A stretch of DNA of 13,179 nucleotides, taken from Actinobacteria bacterium UBA5176 (lineage in GTDB: Bacteria; Actinomycetota; UBA4738). The DNA lies in the NCBI GenBank assembly GCA_002413305.1, contig DHWS01000045.1, positions 1 through 13,179 of the forward strand, written 5' to 3'. Positions 7,455 to 13,179 of the stretch are shown here, in pieces. The position numbers were made by a program, and so were the translations under genes. The notes beneath the pieces are model-generated. The model was not told the origin of the DNA and ran no database searches. It saw only the letters and a program-made list of their open reading frames with translations. How positions within the stretch are numbered: the stretch's first letter is position 1; each line of letters starts with the position of its first letter.

Positions 7455-8939
7455 TCACACTTCCACCTGATCGGGTTCGACGGCCTCGTGCGCGCTCGCG
7501 GGTTGCTGCTCGCGTTTCCAAGGCCACCGGCTGGGCCGGAACGCGAACTGGAAGAGCGCGAGCAGGAGCACGAACACGATCGCGAACCCGCCGACGAAGT
7601 TCAGGAGGGCGCGCGACAGGTGCAGCGTGGTCGGTGAGGGAACGTCCAGCAGCTTGGCCTGCGGATCGTGACGAAGGACCGAGATCCGGCCTCTTCGACC
7701 CAGGGTCGTCGCCAGGATCGCGTCCCCCTGGGGGACGAGGCCGCCCGCGGCACCGCCGGCCAGCTCACCCCTCCATTCGAGGTGGCCGCTGCCCGTCCCG
7801 AGTGCGACAAGGGTCCCGTCGTCGAGCCCCACGTACAAGGTGTTCCCGGCGACGAGGGGCGCGCTCGACTGGATGGGACTGTCGAACGCGTAGTCCCACC
7901 GCCGAACCCCGGACGAGGCCTCGAATGCGTAGACCCCGCCGCCCAGGTCGTTCACGTAGACCATCCGCCCGGACACCGCCGGCGCGGTCGTGGAGACGAA
8001 GGCGAACCTCACCGCCTGGTGCCACTTCAGGGCGCCCGTTCGCTCGTCGACGGCGCGAACGGAGCCAGGCTCACCCGGCGTCCCGCCGAAACCCGCGTAG
8101 ACGACGCCTCCGACGACCGTGGGTGCGGTGTCATTGAAGCCGATCCCGGCCGGAACGTACGTCCATGCCGGCCGGATCGCTGCCGACGCCGCACCGGTCG
8201 AACAACCGGACCCGCTTCCCACCGGCAGAGAGTAGAGCGTGGCCCTGCCCGTCTTGCCGTCCTCGCTGATGGCGAACGCCTGTCCACCGTCCACCGCCGG
8301 AGCGCCGTTGACCACGCCGGCGGTTCGGAACCGCCAGCGGACGCATCGACCGGCGAGGTCGATGTCGTACAGGTACTGGTCGCGAGCCCCGAACAGGACC
8401 TGCCCATCCGCGATCGTGGGGGCCGACCGGATGGGTTGATGCAGAGAGACGCGCCCGAGCTCGGTGCCCGTCTTCGCCTCCACGATCACCAGCGCGTTCT
8501 TGCCCTTCGCGTTCCCTTCGGCGTAGACGGCGGTCCCGCTGACGGGGTCGATGGCGGGCATGAGGACCGTGCCGGCCGCCCGCGGAATCGACCACGTAAC
8601 CGAGCCGGATCCGGGGTCGAACCCCACCACTGACGTCGTGCCGACGGCCACGGCCACCCCACCGGCGATGGCGGGCGTGGAGACGTGACGATCGGACGAC
8701 CCGCCGACCGACCACGCGTGCTCGATCGCGAGCCCCGGACGCAGCGCCGTGCCGCCGATCGCAGCTACATGGGTGGGCCCGCCCTGGAAGGAAGGCCAGT
8801 CATGTGACGACTGCGGCCATGCGGCCGGCACGGCCAGCATCGAGACCATCCCGCCGAGCAACGCCGCGATGGCGAGGCCCAGCCTCCGCCGGGAGAGGAG
8901 GGTTGGGTGAACGCGCGGTGCTCGGCCGATGCGGTTCAA
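7455..8939 (-). CDS. Membrane-anchored PQQ-type beta-propeller protein
   Basis: An extracytoplasmic repeat protein of unknown role. An N-terminal signal or anchor runs from SRRRLGLAIAALLGG (16-30) to about Ala40; the SRRR start is faintly Tat-like. From about residue 45 to 425 there are at least six PQQ-like blades, each with an aromatic/hydrophobic strand, Asp/Glu, a Gly turn and usually Trp: VVGFDPGSGSVTWSI (104-118), VIVEAKTGTELGRVS (151-165), YDIDLAGRCVRWRF (191-204), VRAVDERTGALKWH (294-307), VYAFEASSGVRRWDY (336-350), LVALGTGSGHLEWRG (377-391). A single membrane helix (about 445-467) and a short charged tail finish the protein. Such propellers bind cofactors or act as scaffolds (BamB is the best-known relative); no quinone-dehydrogenase catalytic set is evident. 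The start is TTG at 8937-8939: an in-frame TGA lies nine bases upstream and later ATGs would cut the signal sequence. No Shine-Dalgarno is visible. It overlaps the M23 frame by 140 bases. Confidence 0.85.
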   Translation of the reverse strand: MNRIGRAPRVHPTLLSRRRLGLAIAALLGGMVSMLAVPAAWPQSSHDWPSFQGGPTHVAAIGGTALRPGLAIEHAWSVGGSSDRHVSTPAIAGGVAVAVGTTSVVGFDPGSGSVTWSIPRAAGTVLMPAIDPVSGTAVYAEGNAKGKNALVIVEAKTGTELGRVSLHQPIRSAPTIADGQVLFGARDQYLYDIDLAGRCVRWRFRTAGVVNGAPAVDGGQAFAISEDGKTGRATLYSLPVGSGSGCSTGAASAAIRPAWTYVPAGIGFNDTAPTVVGGVVYAGFGGTPGEPGSVRAVDERTGALKWHQAVRFAFVSTTAPAVSGRMVYVNDLGGGVYAFEASSGVRRWDYAFDSPIQSSAPLVAGNTLYVGLDDGTLVALGTGSGHLEWRGELAGGAAGGLVPQGDAILATTLGRRGRISVLRHDPQAKLLDVPSPTTLHLSRALLNFVGGFAIVFVLLLALFQFAFRPSRWPWKREQQPASAHEAVEPDQVEV

Positions 8940-9519
8940 GTCGGGTCATTGTAGGGGGCCACGCCGAACCCTCAGCCAATTGGTCGATCGGGGCGAGCCG
9001 GATCAGGCCGACGACACTGCCTCGTCCGAGCAGCAGCATCGGGTCGATGTATGTGGTGCCGATCTTCGCCCCGAAGTGTAGATGCGGAGTCGGAACGTCG
9101 GGGTGCCCGTGTCCGGTGCTCCCGATCAGCTCTCCACGAGTCACCGTCGCTCCCTTCTTGACCCCGACCGCAGAGAGCCAGGAGTAGGTTGTCCGCACGC
9201 CGCCGGAGTGGTCGATGGAGATGAACAGCGAACCCGCCACGAAGCCGGCGAACGACACCACGCCGTCCTGCGCGGCAACCATCGGGGAGCCGAACGGGGT
9301 GGCGATGTCGATCCCCCGATGGCCCGCACTGTATGGGTCCGGTGGCGGCTCGAACCCACGGATCACGGGCCCGAGGACCGGCCATGCGTAGGTTCCGTAC
9401 GCCGGACCCGAGACCGGCAGCCGCTCCGGCCCCGACCGGATGGATGAGGCGGTCCTGCCCGAGCCGAGCGACGAAGCCGCGAGCACGACCGCCGCGATGA
9501 TGATCCGCACTGGCGTCAC
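8800..9519 (-). CDS. Secreted M23-family (LytM-type) metallopeptidase
   Basis: Probably a cell-wall endopeptidase, or a factor activating one, acting outside the membrane on peptidoglycan cross-links. The N-terminus (VRIIIAAVVLAASSLG, 4-19) looks like a signal peptide. The M23 domain spans about 45-170: HRGIDIATPFGSPMVAAQDG at 67-86 supplies His67 and Asp71, and PHLHFG at 145-150 supplies the HxH with His148; these are the three zinc ligands of the family, so it should be active. GHGHPDVPTPH precedes the HxH. There is no coiled coil or LysM domain. The GTG start at 9517-9519 has AGGAGG six bases upstream. After about residue 184 the frame loses coding character (third positions no longer GC-rich) and runs 140 bases into the next gene, so residues 185-239 may be a non-conserved tail or the result of a lost stop. 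Actinobacteria often have an M23 gene between whiG and rpsB. Family assignment is secure; the C-terminus is doubtful. Confidence 0.9.
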   Translation of the reverse strand: MTPVRIIIAAVVLAASSLGSGRTASSIRSGPERLPVSGPAYGTYAWPVLGPVIRGFEPPPDPYSAGHRGIDIATPFGSPMVAAQDGVVSFAGFVAGSLFISIDHSGGVRTTYSWLSAVGVKKGATVTRGELIGSTGHGHPDVPTPHLHFGAKIGTTYIDPMLLLGRGSVVGLIRLAPIDQLAEGSAWPPTMTRLEPHRPSTARSPNPPLPAEAGPRHRGVARRDGLDAGRAGRMAAVVT

Positions 9520-9525
9520 GTCGTT

Positions 9526-9531
9526 CCTCCT
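9526..9531 (-). promoter_or_regulatory. Consensus Shine-Dalgarno of the M23 gene
   Basis: AGGAGG six bases before the GTG start; it decides the start over the GTG three codons later. Confidence 0.85.
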
Positions 9532-9555
9532 GACGCCCGGAGGTCAGCACGATCG

Positions 9556-9584
9556 AACCTACGCGGGTCTCCGCGGACCGCCAA
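9556..9584 (-). promoter_or_regulatory. Candidate promoter for the M23 gene
   Basis: Minus-strand TTGGCG (9579-9584) and TAGGTT (9556-9561) with a 17-base spacer, about 30 bases before the GTG start. It fits a primary-sigma promoter of a high-GC actinobacterium. I saw no TAAA-N15-GCCGATAA site of the WhiG/FliA type in the 149-base gap. By eye only. Confidence 0.45.
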
Positions 9585-9624
9585 TGAGATCCGTCACAGA
9601 GCGATGAGAAATCCACCCGCTGCG

Positions 9625-9638
9625 CCCGTTTTCACGGG
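9625..9638 (-). terminator. Small hairpin with GAAA tetraloop after whiG
   Basis: CCCGT-GAAA-ACGGG, a 5-bp stem closed by a stable GNRA-type loop, starting 30 bases after the whiG stop. No T-tract follows, so termination would be weak; it may instead act as an mRNA 3' stabiliser. Confidence 0.3.
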
Positions 9639-9668
9639 AGTGAGCCTCGCGTCCAAGAAGCGGAACGG

Positions 9669-10478
9669 TCAGTCTTCGTCCTGCGTGCGGAGGTTGTTGC
9701 GAAGAAGGCCCACGGCCTTGGTGTGGATCTGGCAGACCCGCGACTCAGTTACCCCGAGGACCTCGCCGATCTCGGCCAGTGTCAGCCCTTCGAAGTAGTA
9801 GAGCGTAACGACGATCTTCTCCCGCTCGGTCAGCGAGTTGACGGCGTGGGCGAGCATGGCTCGCATCTCCGTTCCCTCCATCCCGGAGATCGGGTCGGGT
9901 GCGTTCATGTCCGCGAGGGTGTCCAGCAAGGACAGGCTCTCTCCGCGGTCGTTGCCACCGGGGACAACCTCCTCGAGGGCCGTCACGGTGACGAACGAGA
10001 TCTGGGTGACGATGTCGTGCAGCTCACCGATCCGGATGCCCAGGTGCTCGGCGATCTCCTTCTCGCTCGGTGCCCGCTTCAGGCGGGCCTCGAGCTCGGT
10101 GGTGGCCTTCTCGATCTCCCGCGCCTTGAATCGGACGGACCGCGGCACCCAGTCGAGCGACCGGAGCTCGTCGATGATGGCGCCGCGGATGCGTGGGATC
10201 GCGTAGGTCTCGAACTTGATGTCGCGGGTCGGGTCGAACTTCTCTAGGGCGTCGATCAAGCCGAAGATCCCGTAGGAGACGAGGTCGGCCTGTTCGACGC
10301 TGGCGGGGAGACCGGTAGCCACGCGGCTCGCCACGTACTTCACCAGCGGCGAGAACCGGATGATGAGCTGGTCGCGTGCCGGCTGGGATCGTTCGTCCTT
10401 GAAGCTCCGCCAGAGTCCGTCCAGCTCCGCGCGGTTCGCGGCATCCTCCGCCGGATCCCGGGCCGTCTTCCTCATCAT
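9669..10478 (-). CDS. whiG: FliA/WhiG-type RNA polymerase sigma factor
   Basis: Alternative sigma factor of the sigma-28 group; it directs RNA polymerase to TAAA-N15-GCCGATAA-like promoters. In Streptomyces WhiG starts sporulation of aerial hyphae, in other actinobacteria relatives serve motility or development. Domains: region 2 at about 35-105 ([54 protein letters not shown]); region 3 at about 106-165 ([23 protein letters not shown]; shown as [14 protein letters not shown] and KAREIEKA); region 4 at 214-264 with helix-turn-helix [20 protein letters not shown] at 232-251. Length 269 is normal. It overlaps the xerC stop by four bases (ATGATGA context). Two adjacent ATGs exist at 10478 and 10475; GAGG is spaced better for the second, so the protein may lack Met1. 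It is closer in motif wording to WhiG than to FliA, but no target genes are in view. Confidence 0.93.
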   Translation of the reverse strand: MMRKTARDPAEDAANRAELDGLWRSFKDERSQPARDQLIIRFSPLVKYVASRVATGLPASVEQADLVSYGIFGLIDALEKFDPTRDIKFETYAIPRIRGAIIDELRSLDWVPRSVRFKAREIEKATTELEARLKRAPSEKEIAEHLGIRIGELHDIVTQISFVTVTALEEVVPGGNDRGESLSLLDTLADMNAPDPISGMEGTEMRAMLAHAVNSLTEREKIVVTLYYFEGLTLAEIGEVLGVTESRVCQIHTKAVGLLRNNLRTQDED

Positions 10479-11398
10479 GCCCTCGGATGGCTGTCCCGGT
10501 AGGCGTCGAAGAGGCGGCGCCGTGACACGTGGGTGTAGCGCTGGGTCGTCGCCAGGCTCGCGTGCCCCAGCAGCTCCTGAACGGTCCGGATGTCCGCCCC
10601 CCCTTCCAGGAGATGGGTAGCGTACGAATGCCTGAGCGTGTGCGGGCTCACCTTCCGACCCTCTAGGGTACTGCGGACGTAGCGTTCCACGACCGCGCGC
10701 GCGTCGCGGGTGGTCATCCGCCGACGCCGCCGGTTGAAGAAGAGGGCCTGGGGATCGACCGGTGCGACGCGCGCGCTCGCGGAGGTGTCCTCCCGGGCCC
10801 GACGGGCCGGGGGATCGTCCCCGCGCGGCGCCATCGCTTCCCGGCCCCGGCGGAGGTAAACGCGGACGGCCTCTGCAGCGAACTCGCCAAGAGGGACGAC
10901 GCGCTCCTTCGATCCCTTGCCGAACACCCGAACCCGCTCCATGGTGAGTTCGACGTCGGTCACGTCGAGCGCGGCCAGCTCGGCGACGCGCAGGCCGCAT
11001 CCGTAGAGGAGCTCGAGGATCGCCCGGTCGCGCAAGGCGATCGGATCGGATCCCGGCGGGGCCGTGGCCAGCAACGCGGCCTCCGCCGGCTTTAGCACCG
11101 TGGGCAGCCGCGAGGAACCAGCGGGCCGGGAGAGGAGCGCTGCCGGGTCCTTCGCGACGAGTCCTCGTCGCACCGCCCAGGCGTAGAACGTCCGTACCGC
11201 CGCACCTTTGCGGGCCACCGTCGCCTTCGCGTAGCCGCGGGTCCGGAGCCCGGCCAGCCAGCGTCGGAGGAGCGGATAGGTGGCCTCGCACAGGCCGCTA
11301 CCTCCGCGCGCCAGGAAGACCGCCAGGGAGGCCACGTCGGCGCGGTAGGCCGTCGCGGTGTGCGAAGACAGGTGCCGCTCCAGCGACAGGTGGCGCAC
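10475..11398 (-). CDS. xerC: Tyrosine recombinase of the XerC/XerD type
   Basis: Site-specific recombinase; the Xer pair resolves chromosome dimers at dif, at the septum with FtsK. The N-terminal core-binding domain ([17 protein letters not shown] at 13-29) is followed by the catalytic domain with all six active residues: Arg137 in GCGLRVAEL, Lys161 in GKGSKER, His253 and Arg256 in [14 protein letters not shown], His279 in [11 protein letters not shown], and Tyr288 in QRYTHVS. An Arg-rich insertion of about 20-25 residues (roughly 186-212) sits between the catalytic Lys hairpin and the FFNRRRRRM strand. The first canonical start is GTG at 11396-11398, without a Shine-Dalgarno. Upstream codons up to a TGA at 11477-11479 remain GC3-rich and read [20 protein letters not shown], typical of a Xer N-terminus, so the true start may be upstream and non-canonical. 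The position beside dprA and whiG is the usual actinobacterial one and argues against a phage integrase. Confidence 0.92.
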   Translation of the reverse strand: MRHLSLERHLSSHTATAYRADVASLAVFLARGGSGLCEATYPLLRRWLAGLRTRGYAKATVARKGAAVRTFYAWAVRRGLVAKDPAALLSRPAGSSRLPTVLKPAEAALLATAPPGSDPIALRDRAILELLYGCGLRVAELAALDVTDVELTMERVRVFGKGSKERVVPLGEFAAEAVRVYLRRGREAMAPRGDDPPARRAREDTSASARVAPVDPQALFFNRRRRRMTTRDARAVVERYVRSTLEGRKVSPHTLRHSYATHLLEGGADIRTVQELLGHASLATTQRYTHVSRRRLFDAYRDSHPRA

Positions 11399-11550
11399 GA
11401 ACGCATCGATGAGAGCGGCGTCTCCGGCCGGAGGTTGGGTGAGCCCCGAGCGGTCGTCGCGTTCGTTCTCCGTCGATCACCTCCGGCGTTGCGCGAAGCC
11501 GGGCCGGTACCCCTGGCTCACTCCGCGAAGCGGGTGGCAGGCAGCGCAGC

Positions 11551-11567
11551 CGGGCCCGTGGGGCCCG
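11551..11567 (-). other. GC hairpin in the xerC leader
   Basis: A 7-bp stem CGGGCCC/GGGCCCG with a 3-base loop, six bases downstream of the candidate -10. A smaller CCGC-TTC-GCGG hairpin follows. Both would be at the 5' end of the xerC-whiG transcript. Confidence 0.4.
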
Positions 11568-11572
11568 CCCGA

Positions 11573-11600
11573 CTTGTAACACAACGAACGCCCAGGTCAA
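11573..11600 (-). promoter_or_regulatory. Candidate promoter for xerC-whiG
   Basis: Minus-strand TTGACC (11595-11600) and TACAAG (11573-11578) with a 16-base spacer, in a locally AT-richer stretch right after the dprA stop. It is the best primary-sigma promoter match in the window and would give a leader of about 170 bases before the xerC GTG. By eye only. Confidence 0.55.
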
Positions 11601-11606
11601 GACAAT

Positions 11607-11620
11607 CCCGTGCACGCGGG
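11607..11620 (-). terminator. Weak terminator-like hairpin after dprA
   Basis: CCCG-CGTGCA-CGGG followed by ATTGTCTT on the minus strand, five bases after the dprA stop. A 4-bp stem and imperfect T-tail make it weak, and it adjoins the -35 box of the xerC promoter candidate. Confidence 0.25.
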
Positions 11621-11625
11621 TCGTT

Positions 11626-13002
11626 CTACGGCCTCGCGGCCGCGATGGTGCGCTCGTAGCGGCCGCCGACCTGCCGGATGAACCCGCGGACCTCGAGCCC
11701 GACCAGGGCCGCCATGGCGTCGGGGATGGGAAGTCCCGTTGCGCCCGCCACGCCGTCCACCGCCGCGGGCGCCGCGAGAGCCGTCCAGACCAGACGCTCG
11801 GCGGGCGACGCGTCCAGAGGCGGAGAGAGAACGGCCGGCCGGCCGGAAGGCCTCGATCCATCCGGGTCGGCGGCCAGCGGGATCAGCCCCAGGTCGCCCA
11901 AGAGATCGTCGGGGCTGCGGATCAGGCCCGCCCCCTCGCGGATCAGCTTGAGAGGGACGGCAGCCAGTTCGCTGACCGGCGACCCGGGGACGGCGTAGAC
12001 GTCTCGCCCGATGGCGGCGCCGTGGTCGACGGTGATCATCGAGCCGCTGTTCGGGGCGCCTTCGACCACCACCACGGCGGTGGAGAGTGCCGCCACGATC
12101 CGGTTGCGGGCCGGGAAACGGAAGGGCTCGGCCGGTGTCCCCGGCGGGTACTCGCTCACGAGTGCCCCCAGCCGCGCGATGTCGTCGAAGAGCCGGCGAT
12201 TGCGGGGCGGATACGCGAAGTCGATCCCACAGCCGAGGACGGCGATGGTGACCGGCCCGGAAGCTCCGTCGCCCTGGGTGGGGTCGTCGTACCCGGGATC
12301 CGACACCGGGGCCGCGACCGACAGCGCTCCCCGGTGGGCCGCCTCGTCGATCCCCCGGGCGCCTCCGCTGACCACGCACCCGCCGATCCGAGCCACGGCG
12401 CTCCCCAGCAGGCCGGCCAGCTCGCCGCCGGTGGCCGAGCAGTTCCGCGCGCCCACGAGTGCGACCCGGGCCCCACTCCCCCACCCAGCTGGTTCCCCCG
12501 GTTCCGCGATGGATCGCCCTCGTACCAGCAGCCCCGCCGGTGGGTCGAACAGGTCGAAGAGGGCCCGCGGATACTCCGCGTCGTCCACGGAGACCAGGCG
12601 GGCCCCGCCGGCCGCCACCTTCCCCATGGCAGCCCGACCGTCCAGGGTCCGGGCCCGGCTTCGGTCCGCCTCGCTCCCGGCCGCCCCTCTCGCGATCGCC
12701 GCGACGCACGAGCGAGCCGTTCGGTGCTCGGCTGTCAGCTCCAGCAGCCGGGCCGGCGTCACCGACGCCAGGTGCAGGAGTACGAGAAGGGCCTCCCGGT
12801 CGGGCGGCTCGACGGCGAACCCCTCGGGCCAGGACAGGCCCGCCTCCCCTCCCGAGGATCCCCGCCCCGACGACCCCGCGGCGAACCGTCGGCGGGACGG
12901 CGCTCCGCCCGGGTTCCCATGCGCCGCCTCGCGCCGCAGGTCCCGGGGTCGCCGCATGGGGTTCGGCGCACCCGCGAGCTGGTCGGCGTGGTCGCTACGC
13001 AA
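11626..13002 (-). CDS. dprA: DNA-processing protein DprA (Smf)
   Basis: Binds incoming single-stranded DNA and loads RecA during natural transformation; in organisms without known competence it is still widely conserved. The Rossmann-like domain is complete: [14 protein letters not shown] at 180-193, [17 protein letters not shown] at 210-226, [19 protein letters not shown] at 254-272, [10 protein letters not shown] at 281-290 with [14 protein letters not shown] at 294-307, [13 protein letters not shown] at 310-322, and VYAVPGSP at 335-342. Residues about 395-458 form a C-terminal winged-helix-like domain. Two oddities: an N-terminal 60 residues rich in Arg, Gly and Ser, and a 20-odd-residue Asp/Gly/Pro insertion (about 228-250) before the VLGCG strand. 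The TTG start at 13000-13002 overlaps the comM stop by eight bases and has AGGTG seven bases upstream; an ATG 15 codons later (12955-12957) is the alternative. Neighbour comM also serves transformation in other bacteria. Confidence 0.94.
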   Translation of the reverse strand: MRSDHADQLAGAPNPMRRPRDLRREAAHGNPGGAPSRRRFAAGSSGRGSSGGEAGLSWPEGFAVEPPDREALLVLLHLASVTPARLLELTAEHRTARSCVAAIARGAAGSEADRSRARTLDGRAAMGKVAAGGARLVSVDDAEYPRALFDLFDPPAGLLVRGRSIAEPGEPAGWGSGARVALVGARNCSATGGELAGLLGSAVARIGGCVVSGGARGIDEAAHRGALSVAAPVSDPGYDDPTQGDGASGPVTIAVLGCGIDFAYPPRNRRLFDDIARLGALVSEYPPGTPAEPFRFPARNRIVAALSTAVVVVEGAPNSGSMITVDHGAAIGRDVYAVPGSPVSELAAVPLKLIREGAGLIRSPDDLLGDLGLIPLAADPDGSRPSGRPAVLSPPLDASPAERLVWTALAAPAAVDGVAGATGLPIPDAMAALVGLEVRGFIRQVGGRYERTIAAARP

Positions 13003-13179
13003 CCGGGATCACCTGCTCGGCGGCCAGCGCGCCTCGATATCCCAACGCCTCACCCATGTGGATCTGATCGATCGCGTCCGAGCCCGCCAGGTCCGCGATC
13101 GTCCGGGCGACCTTCAGCACGCGGTCGAACCCCCGGCCGGAGAGCGCCAGACCATCGACAGCGCGCGCCAGGCTCCGTT
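12995..13179 (-). CDS. comM: Mg-chelatase-like AAA+ ATPase ComM/YifB, C-terminal 60 residues (runs off the window)
   Basis: The frame from the window edge to TAG at 12995-12997 reads [19 protein letters not shown], then [20 protein letters not shown] and [20 protein letters not shown]. This is the C-terminal helical end of ComM-type proteins, where [21 protein letters not shown] is conserved after the AAA+ and Mg-chelatase C-terminal domains. In known relatives ComM is a helicase that promotes branch migration during integration of transforming DNA. It overlaps dprA by eight bases, so the two are likely translated together. The 5' part, with the Walker motifs, is outside the window. Confidence 0.9.
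   Translation of the reverse strand, partial: RSLARAVDGLALSGRGFDRVLKVARTIADLAGSDAIDQIHMGEALGYRGALAAEQVIPVA

Noticed and set aside
10479..11291. Extension of the sigma-factor frame upstream, which would give a 540-residue protein
   Set aside because: The added part is out of frame inside xerC, whose active-site residues are all intact; the sigma factor begins with a normal N-terminus at the ATG overlapping the xerC stop.
10475..11398. Tyrosine recombinase as a phage or island integrase marking a mobile element
   Set aside because: Its place between dprA and whiG is the ordinary chromosomal xerC location in actinobacteria, and there are no att-like repeats, tRNA gene or cargo genes around it.
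11399..11625. A tRNA or known riboswitch in the dprA-xerC gap
   Set aside because: No T-loop GGTTCRA signature or cloverleaf could be traced, and the sequence does not match the c-di-GMP or c-di-AMP riboswitch patterns I know; only hairpins and a promoter candidate are supported.
1..13179. A new defence, toxin-antitoxin, CRISPR or biosynthetic system
   Set aside because: Twelve of the thirteen genes seen fall into recognised families, most of them core functions in the usual actinobacterial order. No array, reverse transcriptase, nuclease pair or toxin-antitoxin pair is visible; the beta-propeller/membrane-protein pair is the only truly unexplained content.

Overview
The window is a gene-dense, very GC-rich bacterial chromosome segment (codon third positions mostly G or C). 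Every convincing gene lies on the minus strand. The gene order, read 5'->3' on that strand, is comM (3' end) - dprA - xerC - whiG - M23 peptidase - beta-propeller protein - polytopic membrane protein - rpsB - tsf - pyrH - frr - cdsA - dxr (5' part). The dprA/xerC/whiG-type sigma/M23 block beside rpsB-tsf-pyrH-frr-cdsA-dxr is the arrangement known from Actinomycetota. The WhiG-like sigma factor, the frr-cdsA junction without uppS, and TAGRYT-like -10 candidates fit that. Unlike Streptomyces or Mycobacterium, EF-Ts is of the short type (203 residues) and two extra envelope genes sit between the M23 gene and rpsB. I infer an uncultured or deep-branching actinobacterium; the exact class cannot be read from this sequence.

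Right part (about 9670-13179): the end of the ComM Mg-chelatase-like ATPase overlaps the start of dprA (DNA uptake/recombination). After dprA comes a 227-base gap with a good promoter candidate and GC-rich hairpins. Then come xerC (chromosome dimer resolution) and a FliA/WhiG-type sigma factor, coupled by a 4-base ATGA overlap. XerC has a problematic start: coding character continues upstream of its first usable start codon.

Middle part (about 6062-9519): three envelope genes. A secreted M23 (LytM-type) metallopeptidase with intact zinc ligands has its own promoter candidate and a perfect Shine-Dalgarno. Its frame runs 140 bases into the next gene, a PQQ-type beta-propeller protein with an N-terminal signal and a C-terminal membrane anchor. 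A six-segment membrane protein with a long charged, disordered N-terminus follows after 22 bases. The last two have no recognised function and are the least explained genes in the window.

Left part (1-6061): the translation, pyrimidine, lipid and isoprenoid operon. rpsB has a 184-base leader with an extended -10 candidate, several hairpins and a consensus Shine-Dalgarno. It is followed closely by tsf and pyrH; a 115-127-base gap then leads to frr, cdsA and dxr. Ribosomal protein S2 carries a 177-residue acidic C-terminal tail and CdsA a 340-residue acidic N-terminal extension, so long charged low-complexity segments are a theme of this genome.

I found no rRNA, tRNA, insertion sequence, CRISPR array, prophage or recognisable defence system. 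The only intergenic spaces above 100 bases are 3143-3269, 5878-6061, 9520-9668 and 11399-11625, and each is described below.
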